Shown here: in pieces, positions 54,977 through 63,141 of the stretch
Layout of the letters: each line of letters begins with the position of its first letter
Position numbering within the stretch: the stretch's first letter is position 1
Source: Hyphomicrobiaceae bacterium
Lineage (GTDB): Bacteria; Pseudomonadota; Alphaproteobacteria; Rhizobiales; Hyphomicrobiaceae
DNA length: 64,000 bases
Direction: 5' to 3'
NCBI GenBank assembly: GCA_022844275.1
Contig: JALHMB010000003.1
Coordinates: forward strand, 558,001-622,000
Translations under genes and position numbers: made by a program
Notes under the pieces: model-generated
What the model saw: the letters and a program-made list of their open reading frames with translations, nothing else
The model's database searches: none
Told to the model about the DNA's origin: nothing

Positions 54977-55240
54977 ATGCGCAAATTGATTCTGGCCGCT
55001 GCAGTATGCCTGCTTCCGGTCATCGGCGTGGCAGCCAGCGGCCCAGCAAATGCCGCCGCGCCCGGAGCGATGACGATACTCGACAGGCTTTCGACGCCTG
55101 AATCGAACGTCGAGCAGGCGCAGTACCGCCGCCGGTGCTATCAGCGCACGGTTCGGGTATGCACGAAGCGGATTTTCGGCAAATGCGTGCGTCATCGCTA
55201 CCGCACGGAGACCTATTGCCGCCCGCGGCGCGACTGGTAA
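54977..55240 (+). CDS. Small secreted basic cysteine-containing protein
   Basis: 87 aa. I do not recognise the family. Signal peptide at residues 1-27 (LILAAAVCLLPVIGVAASGP). The mature end has four cysteines in the pattern C-x7-C-x7-C-x10-C (RRCYQRTVRVC, GKCVRHRYRTETYC) among many Arg residues. That suggests a compact disulfide-bonded cationic peptide in the periplasm or outside. ATG at 54977 after CGGAGGAAATCCCGT, a strong ribosome-binding site. Followed by a shared bidirectional terminator. Similar Arg/Cys-rich small proteins are common orphans in Rhizobiales. Confidence 0.7.
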   Translation: MRKLILAAAVCLLPVIGVAASGPANAAAPGAMTILDRLSTPESNVEQAQYRRRCYQRTVRVCTKRIFGKCVRHRYRTETYCRPRRDW

Positions 55241-55250
55241 GCGCACGATC

Positions 55251-55283
55251 GAAGGCCGGGCCTCTGCCCGGCCTTCATCATTT
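55251..55283. terminator. Bidirectional terminator between the small secreted protein gene and csaA
   Basis: GAAGGCCGGGC (55251-55261), CTCT loop, GCCCGGCCTTC (55266-55276), then ATCATTT on the plus strand. It is a perfect 11-base GC stem between two convergent genes and overlaps the csaA stop by a few bases. Confidence 0.85.
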
Positions 55284-55641
55284 AGAAGAGCCGCCCGCCA
55301 TCCGCCACTTTGCGCTCCGGTCCGATCAGCACGACCTCGCCATCGGCATCCGGAAATCCAAGCGTCAGCACTTCCGACATGAACGGCCCGATCTGACGCG
55401 GCGGAAAGTTCACCACTGCCGCCACTTGCCGCCCGACGAGCGTCTCGGGCGAATAGTACTTCGTGATCTGGGCCGAGCTTTTCTTCACGCCGATCTCGCC
55501 GCCGAAGTCGATGCGCAGCTTGAAGGCCGGCTTCCTTGCTTCCGGAAAGGGCTCAACGGCGACGATCGTGCCGACGCGGATGTCTACCTTGAGAAAATCG
55601 TCGAATGTGATCGTGCCCGACTGAGGGCTCTTGCCCGCCAT
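55282..55641 (-). CDS. csaA: tRNA-binding domain protein CsaA
   Basis: 119 aa, a single tRNA-binding OB domain like the C-terminus of some methionyl-tRNA synthetases. Signatures: [51 protein letters not shown] and [20 protein letters not shown]. CsaA has been described as an export-related chaperone; its tRNA binding is better established. Start at the ATG at 55641; an ATG nine bases upstream lacks spacing from the GGAG. It is 26 bases from the YihY gene stop. Confidence 0.9.
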   Translation of the reverse strand: MAGKSPQSGTITFDDFLKVDIRVGTIVAVEPFPEARKPAFKLRIDFGGEIGVKKSSAQITKYYSPETLVGRQVAAVVNFPPRQIGPFMSEVLTLGFPDADGEVVLIGPERKVADGGRLF

Positions 55642-55667
55642 TTGGTCCATCTCCGTTGGCGCTGTGC

Positions 55668-56510
55668 TCAGGCGCTGGCCTTGACCTCGCTGAGCGCGCG
55701 GTTGAACTCGGCGCCAAGGATCACGACCATCGCCGTGACCTGGAAGAAGATGAGCGCCGTAAAGAGCTGCGTCAGGCCTGCATAGAAGCGTGAGTAGTCG
55801 CTGATGCCGAGCCAGCGGGAATAGATCTGCGCGAGCACGATCCAGAGGACGACACTCAGCAGCACGCCGGGCCACACATCCCAGAACGAGCGCCTGCCAG
55901 CCACCAGGAAGAGGTGGTAAGTCAGGAGCTGTGCCGACGTCACTGAAAGGACCACGGCATATCGCAGCGCGACCGAGAATCGATCCTGCGTCATCAGCCA
56001 GTGCAGCCAGTTCGCGGTCTCCGCGTCGAGGCTCTGGGCAAGCACGGGGCCGACCACGACGCCCCACGCAAGGGCGAGCATGCCCGCGGCTGTCAAAAGC
56101 ACCAGGAACAGGCTCTGCATGAGGCAGAAAAGGTACGAGCGCCCTTCCTTGACGCGATAGGCCATGTTGAGTGCTGCACGCAGCGTCTCGACGGCACTGG
56201 TCGCGAAAAAGAGCGCAATGGCCGCGCCGCCGGTCAGCAGCCCGAACTGGCTGCGACCCATGACACGATCTATTTCCGGAGCGATCGCCATGGCGACCGG
56301 CTCCGGCACAAGCTGGAAGAGCTGGGCGACGGCATAGGCCGCCAGCTCGCGGCCGCCAAGCGTGCCGGCAAGCGCGCCGAGGAAGATGCAGAATGGGAAA
56401 AGCGACAGCAGGAACGTGAAGGCCACGGCGCCGGACATCGAGAACCCGCAGTTCTGGAACAGGTTCCACATGGCCAGCCGCAGGGTGTTCAGTCGTTGAC
56501 CCATGACCAT
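55668..56510 (-). CDS. YihY/BrkB-family inner membrane protein
   Basis: 280 aa, six membrane helices. Signatures: [74 protein letters not shown] and [20 protein letters not shown]. The family (formerly called ribonuclease BN) is a membrane protein of unclear function and is not a nuclease. The ATG at 56504 has a better-spaced AGG than the ATG at 56510, so the N-terminus may be two residues shorter. Confidence 0.88.
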   Translation of the reverse strand: MVMGQRLNTLRLAMWNLFQNCGFSMSGAVAFTFLLSLFPFCIFLGALAGTLGGRELAAYAVAQLFQLVPEPVAMAIAPEIDRVMGRSQFGLLTGGAAIALFFATSAVETLRAALNMAYRVKEGRSYLFCLMQSLFLVLLTAAGMLALAWGVVVGPVLAQSLDAETANWLHWLMTQDRFSVALRYAVVLSVTSAQLLTYHLFLVAGRRSFWDVWPGVLLSVVLWIVLAQIYSRWLGISDYSRFYAGLTQLFTALIFFQVTAMVVILGAEFNRALSEVKASA

Positions 56511-56588
56511 CCTATCAGCGCACGATTCGTCGGCATTGTGGACCGTCCCCCGCGACTCGCCCGGGGAGGAATTCGCGCAGTGTCGTGT

Positions 56589-57173
56589 TCAGTTTGTACG
56601 GCCTGTAGCATGGAGCGTTTCGAGCCGCGCACGCTCGGCGTCGCGCTCAGCCTCGAACTCGGCTCCGGTCCAGGCGCGGTAGTCGCCGGCGGCATAGGCT
56701 CGCGCATTGCGGTGGTAGAGCCAGGCGTTGAGGCGGTTGGCAACGAAATTGTCGGCCGTGCGCACAACCTTAGCCGGCGTTCCCATAACGATTGAGTTCG
56801 GCGGAATCACCTGGCCTTCGCGCACGAAGGAATGCCCCGCCACGATCGAATTGGCGCCGATCACCGCCCCATCCATGATCGTTGCTCCGATCCCGATCAG
56901 GCAGTTCTCGCCGATCGTGCAGCCATGCAGCACCACCCGGTGGGTGATCGAGGCGTAGTCGCCGATGACCGTCGGCGTTGCATAACCGATGTGGACCATC
57001 ACGTGATCCTGCAGGTTCACGAAGCGGCCAACCGTAACCGACAGCAACTCCGCGCGGATGACGACACCGGGCCACAGACTCGCGCCTTCGCCGATCGTCA
57101 CATCGCCGTAGACCGACGCTGCTGCGTCGATCCAGGCTGCGTCTCGATACCGCTGCCTCAGCGCGCTCGCCAT
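56589..57173 (-). CDS. Gamma-class carbonic anhydrase family protein
   Basis: 194 aa left-handed beta-helix of hexapeptide repeats. Metal ligands His61, His78 and His83 (HVMVHIGY, ASITHRVVLHG) fit the trimeric gamma-carbonic anhydrase site. LQDH, GIGATIMDGAVIGANSIVAGHS and NSIVMGTPAKVVRT follow. The proton-shuttle Glu loop of the archaeal Cam enzyme is absent, so activity as carbonic anhydrase is unsure; some homologues are inactive. It starts 6 bases after the redoxin gene with the His-rich tail, so the two share one transcript. Confidence 0.9.
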   Translation of the reverse strand: MASALRQRYRDAAWIDAAASVYGDVTIGEGASLWPGVVIRAELLSVTVGRFVNLQDHVMVHIGYATPTVIGDYASITHRVVLHGCTIGENCLIGIGATIMDGAVIGANSIVAGHSFVREGQVIPPNSIVMGTPAKVVRTADNFVANRLNAWLYHRNARAYAAGDYRAWTGAEFEAERDAERARLETLHATGRTN

Positions 57174-57179
57174 TGCGAC

Positions 57180-57875
57180 CTAGCCTTTGCGCGGTGCGTG
57201 GCCATGGCCGTGACGGTGACCGTGGTCATGGTGGTGATGGCCGTGGTCATGGCTGTGATCATGCCCGCACCCGCACGCGTCGCCATGGGCGTGATCATGG
57301 TGGTGGTGGTGATCATGGTCGTGGTCGTGGTCGTGGTGATGATCCTCGGTGGCCAGCGCCTTGGCGAGCTTGTGCTCGATCGCCGCTGCCTGCTCGCGGC
57401 TGCCATCCACATCCTCGATGGTCAGCGCCATGATCTCCGCGGCGAGGCGGATGTCATCGGGGTGACCGAAGTAGTGGCGCCGCAGTCGGCCGGCCCGGTC
57501 GAAAATCAGCAGCGAAGGCGTGCCCTGCATCTGGTAGGTCGCAAACGTCTTCGGTGGGCCTTTGCCATCCGGCTTGTCGATTCCGATTGGGAACGGCCAC
57601 TTGTATTCGCCCTGGAAAACCTCGAGCGCTTTCTCTGTCATGACCTCGTGGTGCTCGAAGACGCTGTGCAGGCCGATCACCGCCACCTGGTCGGGGCTGA
57701 AGCGCTGGCGGATCTTCCGCGCCTGCGGCAGACCCTCGGACACGCAGCCCGGGCAAAGCATCTGGAAGGCCACCAGCACCACGACCTTGCCCTTGAGCCC
57801 GGCGAGGGTCACCGGCTTATCGGCGTTGAGCCAGCGTGTGACAGTAAGTTCGGGCGGGGTTTCTGGATTGAACAT
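57180..57875 (-). CDS. Thioredoxin-fold redoxin with extreme His/Asp-rich C-terminal tail
   Basis: 231 aa. Residues 8-175 form a TlpA/AhpC-TSA-type thioredoxin fold: VTLAGLKGKVVVLVAFQMLC, active-site CPGC (Cys41, Cys44), FPIGIDKPDGKGPPKTFATY and cis-proline GTPSLLIFDR. No signal peptide, so cytoplasmic. The last 53 residues are almost only His, Asp and Gly with one CGCG: I count 26 His (HHHDHDHDHDHHHHHDHAHG, then GHDHSHDHGHHHHDHGHRHG). Such tails bind Zn, Ni or Co in metallochaperones such as HypB and CobW proteins. I take the ATG at 57875; an upstream frame adds 51 unlike residues. It overlaps no gene but is only 6 bases ahead of the gamma-carbonic anhydrase gene, so a metal or redox service to it is plausible and unproven. 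Confidence 0.87.
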   Translation of the reverse strand: MFNPETPPELTVTRWLNADKPVTLAGLKGKVVVLVAFQMLCPGCVSEGLPQARKIRQRFSPDQVAVIGLHSVFEHHEVMTEKALEVFQGEYKWPFPIGIDKPDGKGPPKTFATYQMQGTPSLLIFDRAGRLRRHYFGHPDDIRLAAEIMALTIEDVDGSREQAAAIEHKLAKALATEDHHHDHDHDHDHHHHHDHAHGDACGCGHDHSHDHGHHHHDHGHRHGHGHAPRKG

Positions 57876-57961
57876 ATCCGGTCTCCGGCTGTGGACGCGG
57901 CTGCATAACACGGGCGGGCCCGCTTGACACGCAGCGGCTGCGCATGGCCCCTGGGCGCGGA

Positions 57962-58038
57962 CTAAAGCGTCGGACCTCCAATGCGACCTACGGTTCGGGT
58001 CGGGCTCGAAGCCGCATTTGAGGCCCAAGACGCTTGAG
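57962..58038. repeat. Two-arm palindromic element, loop class A (left member of pair 2)
   Basis: Outer arms CTAAAGCGTC (57962-57971) and GACGCTTGAG (58029-58038), one mismatch. Inner arms CTCCAATGCG (57976-57985) and CGCATTTGAG (58013-58022), one mismatch. Bulges of 4 and 6 bases. The loop begins ACCTACGGTTCGG, matching ACCTACCGCTT of the element at 39366. It is 86 bases ahead of the redoxin start on the minus strand. Confidence 0.8.
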
Positions 58039-58049
58039 ACTCAGTGGTT

Positions 58050-58125
58050 CTAAAGCAACTTTGGACTTGAAATTCGCTCCCTATCCGGCATCGAGGTGAG
58101 GCGAATTTCAAGCCCGTTGCTTTAG
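58050..58125. repeat. Two-arm palindromic element, loop class B (right member of pair 2), in the pyrE leader
   Basis: Outer arms CTAAAGCAAC (58050-58059) and GTTGCTTTAG (58116-58125), perfect. Inner arms CTTGAAATTCGC (58066-58077) and GCGAATTTCAAG (58101-58112), perfect 12 bases. The loop contains CGGCATCGAGGT, similar to the element at 39275 read backwards. It ends 30 bases before the pyrE ATG, so it may fold in the pyrE mRNA leader. 11 bases separate it from the class A element. Confidence 0.88.
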
Positions 58126-58155
58126 TCTCCCCGGAAAAGGACGGAGGACAAACCA

Positions 58156-58719
58156 ATGTCGCGTGAGGCCGACCGCGCCCGCTTGATCGAGATCATCAAA
58201 ATCCGCTCGTTCACCAAAGGCGGGGAGATAAAGCTCGCCTCGGGACGCAGCTCGAATTTCTACTTCAACATGAAGCCGACCATGCTCGACCCCGAGGGGG
58301 CGTCGCTGATCGGCAGCCTGATCTGCGCGGCGCTCAGTGGCAAAAAAGTCGACATGGTCGGCGGCCTCGAGATGGGCGCCGTGCCGCTTGCAACGGCCGT
58401 CGCGGTCGCAAGCCAGCTATCGGGCTGGCCGCTGCCGGCCTTCTTCGTGCGCAAGCAGGCCAAGGAGCATGGCACCCAGAGCCTCGTCGAGGGGCTGCCG
58501 AAGGGCGACACTTTGAAGGGCCGCAGCGTGGTGATCCTCGAAGACGTCACCACCACCGGTGGCTCGGCAATGAAGGCCATCGAGGCTGTGCGCGCGGATG
58601 GCGCGATCGTCGAACGCGTAATCACCGTCGTCGACCGCCTCGAGGGCGCGGCCGAGACCTTCAAGGCCGCCGGCATCGCCTTCGATCCGATCGTGACTGC
58701 GGACGATTTCAACGACTGA
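58156..58719 (+). CDS. pyrE: Orotate phosphoribosyltransferase
   Basis: 187 aa. Joins orotate and phosphoribosyl pyrophosphate to orotidine 5'-phosphate in pyrimidine synthesis. PRPP motif [17 protein letters not shown] is intact; [35 protein letters not shown] and [18 protein letters not shown] give the substrate pocket and the mobile loop. It ends at 58719 with [14 protein letters not shown] before the tail. The leader contains a large palindrome (58050-58125). Confidence 0.95.
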   Translation: MSREADRARLIEIIKIRSFTKGGEIKLASGRSSNFYFNMKPTMLDPEGASLIGSLICAALSGKKVDMVGGLEMGAVPLATAVAVASQLSGWPLPAFFVRKQAKEHGTQSLVEGLPKGDTLKGRSVVILEDVTTTGGSAMKAIEAVRADGAIVERVITVVDRLEGAAETFKAAGIAFDPIVTADDFND

Positions 58720-58808
58720 CGAGACGCTCGCGCTTCAAGCGCTCGTCAATAAAGGCCGGTGGGTTCGGGAGGTGTCCCTCCCGATTGGGGTGCGGGGCAA
58801 AAGCTCCC

Positions 58809-58825
58809 TCGCGCCGCAGGCGCGA
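58809..58825. terminator. GC-rich hairpin between pyrE and the DevB-like gene
   Basis: TCGCGCC-GCA-GGCGCGA (58809-58825) lies 90 bases past pyrE and 11 bases past the convergent DevB-like gene stop. It has the same stem as the hairpin after trmFO (20112-20128). There is no T-run; at best a weak terminator. Confidence 0.4.
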
Positions 58826-58835
58826 AGTGCTCCCC

Positions 58836-59936
58836 TCAGTTCGTCCGGCGCACCGCGCCGTCGACGGTCTCGATCGGCTTGAAGAACACATCGACGCGCA
58901 TGCCCGGGAGCAGCGGCGGCTGGCCTTCCATATCGGCCACGACCTCGAGCACATCCACATCATTGGGGCGGCGAGGCCCGCGCTGACCGAGCTTGCCGGG
59001 GCCGAGGGCGGGCGCGAGGCTCACGACCTTGCCGACGAATTCACGACCCGGATAGGCATCCGACTTAACGATCACGTTCTGGCCGACGCGCACCTTCGCA
59101 GCATCGCGCTCCTCGACCTCGGCACGTACCTTCAGCGACGAAACATCACCCATCGTCAGCAGCACCTGCTCGGGCGATGGCGTGGCCGTTTCGCCCGCGC
59201 GCGCGGCGACGTTCAGAACCGTACCATCCCGTGGTGCGCGAACGCGCGTACGCTCGAGCGCCGTCAGCGCCAGCGCCAGTTCCGCACGAGCCGCTGTAAA
59301 CCCGGCTTCGGCGCGGGTCGGCAGTGCAATGCCCTGCGCCGTTTCAGCCTTCCTCAGTGCTGCGCGCTCGTTCTCGAGCCTTGTCTCGGCATTGCGGACG
59401 GCCTGACGCCGCTCATTGAGCCGGTCGAGGTTCGCCGACGAACCATCGCGGCGATGGGCGAGGTAGGCCGCATCGAATTCCGCGCGCGCCTGCGAGAGCG
59501 CGTATTCCGCTTCCACGTTTGCATCTTCGGCCTGGCGACGCGCGCGCACCAGATCGGTCGCGCCTTCAGTCGTATCGCGCTCGCGCTTGCGGACTGCGGC
59601 CTCGGCGCGCGCCCCATGCACGCGTGCCAGCGCCTCGTCATCGCTCAGTCGAACCAGAAGATCGCCCGCCATCACCCGGTCGTTCGGCTGCACCGTCACC
59701 TCGACGATCCGGCCCGGCGTCACCGCGCCCATACGGATCTCGCCGCCATTCGGCTCGACGCGACCCGGGGCCGCAGCATCCCAAGAGACCTTGGGTAGCG
59801 GCTTCGCCGTCGTCTGCGCGTTCAGCCTGCCAGAGATGTTCGCCGAGGGCATGAAGTACGATGCGCCCGCAACGACCGCGGCAGCAATCACGAACGCTAA
59901 GAACAGGCTGGAGATCGTCGAGCGGTTGCTATCCAT
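58836..59936 (-). CDS. Membrane-fusion (HlyD/DevB-type) subunit of ABC exporter
   Basis: 366 aa. One N-terminal membrane helix (residues 10-28, SLFLAFVIAAAVVAGASYF). Then the biotinyl-lipoyl-type half RVEPNGGEIRMGAVTPGRIV, a long alpha-hairpin (about 100-225: RLSDDEALARVHGARAEAAV ... EAGFTAARAELALALTALER), and the return strand RVRAPRDGTVLNVAARAGET, LKVRAEVEERDAAKVRVGQ. It bridges inner membrane to an outer-membrane channel. The ATG at 59936 overlaps the ATPase stop by 8 bases. Third gene of a DevC-A-B-like operon. Confidence 0.9.
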   Translation of the reverse strand: MDSNRSTISSLFLAFVIAAAVVAGASYFMPSANISGRLNAQTTAKPLPKVSWDAAAPGRVEPNGGEIRMGAVTPGRIVEVTVQPNDRVMAGDLLVRLSDDEALARVHGARAEAAVRKRERDTTEGATDLVRARRQAEDANVEAEYALSQARAEFDAAYLAHRRDGSSANLDRLNERRQAVRNAETRLENERAALRKAETAQGIALPTRAEAGFTAARAELALALTALERTRVRAPRDGTVLNVAARAGETATPSPEQVLLTMGDVSSLKVRAEVEERDAAKVRVGQNVIVKSDAYPGREFVGKVVSLAPALGPGKLGQRGPRRPNDVDVLEVVADMEGQPPLLPGMRVDVFFKPIETVDGAVRRTN

Positions 59937-60756
59937 GGGACTTCATCTTCCGTTTCTTCGCGAAGCTGGCGCTGCCGGCAGGGGCGTTTTGCGTCGCCTG
60001 CTCGCTGCGGGCCTCTTCGAGGGGAATGGTCGGGGGCGGCGAGACGATAGCATCGCGCACCCGCTCGGGGCGCTCGTCGCTGACGATCAGGCCGTCCTCG
60101 ATGTGAATAATCCGGTCGGCATAGGGAAGTGTGCGGTGATCATGCGTCACCGCCAGCACGGCGTGGCTCTTGTCCTTGGCGATCTCGGAGAGGAGCTGCA
60201 TGACGGACTGGCCGTTCTCGCTGTCGAGGGCGGCCGTCGGCTCGTCCGCAAGAAGCAGCGACGGAGCGCTCGCCAACGCGCGGGCGACGGCCACGCGCTG
60301 CTGCTCGCCGCCCGACATGTTGCCTGGGTAGGACTTGAACTTGTGCGAAAGCCCGACCTTGGTCAGCGCCTCACGCGCCTGATCGGCGGCGAGCCGGCCC
60401 CTGCGCCCGCGCACGTCGAGCGCCAGGCGGACGTTCTCCACCGCATTGAGCGTGGGGAACAGGTTGTAGGACTGGAAGACGAAACCGATGTGCCGCCGGC
60501 GCACGTCGGCGAGCGCCTCCGGCCCGAGATTGGCCGTGTCCGTGCCGGCAACGCGAATATTCCCCGAGGTCGGTCCGAGAATGCAGCCGAGGATCGAGAG
60601 CAGCGTCGTCTTGCCCGAGCCCGATGGGCCCATAAGCAGCGTCAGCTCGCCGGCCTTGAGCGAGATGCTCACGCCCTTCAGCGCGCGCACGAGGCCAGCA
60701 CCCTGGCCGAGCTCCTTGACGACATCGGTGGCTTCGAGAACGACGTCGCTGCTCAT
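59929..60756 (-). CDS. ABC transporter ATPase (DevA/MacB-type)
   Basis: 275 aa. Walker [19 protein letters not shown]-loop [19 protein letters not shown], signature [16 protein letters not shown], Walker [15 protein letters not shown], His-switch [14 protein letters not shown]. The close match is to DevA/LolD/MacB-type lipid or peptide exporters. It overlaps the permease gene by 4 bases (ATGA). The C-terminal 40 residues ([20 protein letters not shown] and a Lys-rich end) extend past the usual ATPase. Confidence 0.93.
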   Translation of the reverse strand: MSSDVVLEATDVVKELGQGAGLVRALKGVSISLKAGELTLLMGPSGSGKTTLLSILGCILGPTSGNIRVAGTDTANLGPEALADVRRRHIGFVFQSYNLFPTLNAVENVRLALDVRGRRGRLAADQAREALTKVGLSHKFKSYPGNMSGGEQQRVAVARALASAPSLLLADEPTAALDSENGQSVMQLLSEIAKDKSHAVLAVTHDHRTLPYADRIIHIEDGLIVSDERPERVRDAIVSPPPTIPLEEARSEQATQNAPAGSASFAKKRKMKSHG

Positions 60757-61880
60757 CGCGCAAACACCATGGCCGGATCCAGCTTCGTTACTTTCACGAT
60801 CGCCGAGACAGCCGAGATCGCGCACATCGCGAAAGTCAGCACGAACAGGCCGACGGCAAGTTCCGGCGTCATCAAGATCGGCAATGCAGTCTGCTCGCTG
60901 AAGTGCACGACGACCATGGCAATAGACATGCCAAGGATGTAGCCGAGGATTGCCGAGAACGCCGCCTGCGCGAGGATCACGCGGTGGATGTAGCCCGCCG
61001 ACGACCCGAGTGCGCGCAGAGTCGCGAATTCCCTCAGGTGGTCCTTGGTGCTCGAGTAGAGCGTCTGCGCGACGATCACCGTGCCGACGAGAACGCCGAG
61101 AATGGCGCCGCCGATGAGCGCCACGCCGGCACCCGTACCGAACAGCCAGTGGTCGAGACTTCGGTCGCGGAACTCGGCCTGCGTCAGCACATCGACATTG
61201 GCGAGGCGCGACTTGATCTCCGCGCGCACGGCTTCGGTCGTTGCGGGATCATCCAGCTTGACGAGGAAGAACGTCGCTTGGCTCGGCTCGAGGCCGAGCA
61301 TGGCGCGGGCGCGGCTCAGCGTCGTGAATACGTAGGGCGCCATGGTGAAGGAGCGGATGCCGTCGGTGAGCGCCGCGACCTTGACGCGCGTCTGCTCGAC
61401 CTGGGCGATGTCGGAGACGCGTGTGACGCCGAGGTTCTCCATATAGGTTTTGTCGACGGCGACGGCGTGCGGCTCTGCGAGCGAACTCGGCGTGCCCTGC
61501 ACCATGTTCCAGGGTTGGAGGCCGCCGACCTCGGGATCCGCACCGACGAGCACGATCAGCGTCGAACCGCCGGCGGGCTTGCGCCACTCCGTGAACGCCA
61601 CGGCAAGCGGCGTCACGGTCTTGACGCCCGGCACCGAGAGAACGGCGTGGCGCTCGCGCCCTGATAACTGGCCCGCCTCCTCGAAACTTTTAGCGCCGAA
61701 TGAAGTTACCCAGATCTCGCCTTGGGCGTTGTCGATCATTGAGATGATCATCTTGCGGGCGCCCTGGTAGAGCCCGAGCTGGACTGCGACCAGGACGATC
61801 GCGAACAGGATGCCGACGAGCGTCACTGCGAGACGCACGCGGTCATGAACTAGGTTACGAAACGCAAGCGTCAAAACCAT
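60753..61880 (-). CDS. ABC transporter permease (DevC-type, FtsX-like)
   Basis: 375 aa. Four helices: 16-39, about 260-286, 310-335 and 345-367, with a periplasmic domain of about 220 residues between the first and second. TLVGILFAIVLVAVQLGLYQ and LREFATLRALGSSAGYIHRV are typical of DevC. DevBCA exporters in cyanobacteria lay down glycolipids; in proteobacteria relatives export lipids or toxins. The substrate here is unknown. I take the ATG at 61880; the open frame upstream is not family-like. First gene of the operon. Confidence 0.92.
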   Translation of the reverse strand: MVLTLAFRNLVHDRVRLAVTLVGILFAIVLVAVQLGLYQGARKMIISMIDNAQGEIWVTSFGAKSFEEAGQLSGRERHAVLSVPGVKTVTPLAVAFTEWRKPAGGSTLIVLVGADPEVGGLQPWNMVQGTPSSLAEPHAVAVDKTYMENLGVTRVSDIAQVEQTRVKVAALTDGIRSFTMAPYVFTTLSRARAMLGLEPSQATFFLVKLDDPATTEAVRAEIKSRLANVDVLTQAEFRDRSLDHWLFGTGAGVALIGGAILGVLVGTVIVAQTLYSSTKDHLREFATLRALGSSAGYIHRVILAQAAFSAILGYILGMSIAMVVVHFSEQTALPILMTPELAVGLFVLTFAMCAISAVSAIVKVTKLDPAMVFAR

Positions 61881-62293
61881 GGGAATGCCGAACTGTCCTT
61901 GCCTGACGCTACAAAACCTGAATGCCCACCCGGCCCGCGGTCTTAAACCCTCGCGAGCAGCCTCCGAAGTGAGGCTCAGCTCCCCGATCGTCCGTTCTGG
62001 AAGCAGCTTCGGGAAAGATGCGTGCCCGAAGCCCTTGACGAGCCCGTTATATAGGGAAGGCGGCGAAGCGGTGCCACCTGCGGCAATCGTAGTAAACCGA
62101 CGATACCGTCCCGACGCCGGCCCGCGATGCGTGTGCATGGAACCGCTGACGCTGCCGAATACTCCTTCGTGTGAGGCAAAATCAAGGCGGCCACTTGAGC
62201 CTGTGTCGCCTTGCCGCTGCCACACTTGAAGAATTTACCAGCCCCAGACCGTTGCCCTGACTCTGCTTCGGCAGCTCAGAACAGGATGATGCC
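61881..62293. other. 413-base divergent region between the DevBCA-type operon and the DUF2147 gene
   Basis: No gene is supported. On the minus strand a TATATAAC (around 62045-62053) could be a -10 element for the exporter operon, about 165 bases ahead of the permease ATG. No palindromic operator was found. The plus-strand start of the DUF2147 gene has ACAGGATGATGCC before it. Confidence 0.4.
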
Positions 62294-62893
62294 ATGGCCA
62301 CGATTTCAATCAGGAAAGCGCGCGCACGCCGCAGTCCGGCGGCCACCCTACCGATAACACTCAGTGCGATGATCATAGCCGCCCTCGGGCTCACCGCTCC
62401 CGCAGCCGACGCGCAGCAGCAGCCCGCACGCAAAGGCGCCCAGGCCGCAGTACCTGCGGTGCCAGCGCCCACGCCTCAGGGCCTCTGGATCGACCATACG
62501 GGCCGCGGTGCCGTCGAAATCGCGCCCTGCGTTCCCGAGGCGGCACCCGGTACGCCGGAGGCCGCAAACCTCTGCGGGCGCATTGTCTGGATGAAAGAGC
62601 CGAACGATCCAAAGGGCCAGCCCCTGCGCGACACCCTCAACAAGAACGCCGCCCGGCGCGCTCAGCCGATCTGCGGTCTCCAGATCATCGGCGACGTAAA
62701 GCCGCAACGCGATGGCTCGTGGGACAAAGGTTGGATCTACGATCCCGAGCAGGGCTCGTCATTCGACCTCGAGCTCAGCCTGCGGAATCCCGAGACACTT
62801 CAGGTCAAGGGCTACATGGGTGTGAAGTTCCTGAGCGAGACCTTCGTGTGGCGTCGCGCCAAGGAAGCCCCACCAAAGTGCAACGGGGTGTGA
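62294..62893 (+). CDS. DUF2147 domain secreted protein
   Basis: 199 aa. Signal peptide with a basic start (RKARARRSPAA) and hydrophobic IAALGLTAPAADAQQQ. The DUF2147 domain (about 60-197) has TPQGLWIDHTGRGAVEIAPC, LCGRIVWMKEPNDPKGQPLR, DVKPQRDGSWDKGWIYDPEQ and LQVKGYMGVKFLSETFVWRR. Known members are small periplasmic beta-barrel-like proteins without an assigned role. It lies divergent from the ABC exporter operon. A terminator follows. Confidence 0.85.
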   Translation: MATISIRKARARRSPAATLPITLSAMIIAALGLTAPAADAQQQPARKGAQAAVPAVPAPTPQGLWIDHTGRGAVEIAPCVPEAAPGTPEAANLCGRIVWMKEPNDPKGQPLRDTLNKNAARRAQPICGLQIIGDVKPQRDGSWDKGWIYDPEQGSSFDLELSLRNPETLQVKGYMGVKFLSETFVWRRAKEAPPKCNGV

Positions 62894-62916
62894 CCTCACA
62901 CTTGCAATCCGACATG

Positions 62917-62959
62917 ATCGGCCGAGGCGCTTCCTGGCTCCTCGGCCGATTTGCATTTC
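62917..62959 (+). terminator. Terminator after the DUF2147 gene
   Basis: ATCGGCCGAGG (62917-62927) and CCTCGGCCGAT (62940-62950) form an 11-base perfect stem with a 12-base loop, followed by TTGCATTTC. It begins 24 bases past the stop codon. Confidence 0.75.
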
Positions 62960-63141
62960 GGGAGCCACGGGCGAGCCGGACGACCCTGTGCGTGCGCCAG
63001 CAGCATGGCACGCCCAGAATGCGCGCGGTTGGCGGCGCACCTGTCGGCTGGTAGACATAATACCAACGACGCCTCATCTTGCGTCGCCCCCTCACCCTGC
63101 GGCGCCTATGCGCCGCCATCTGCCCCGACAGGAGTTTCTCG

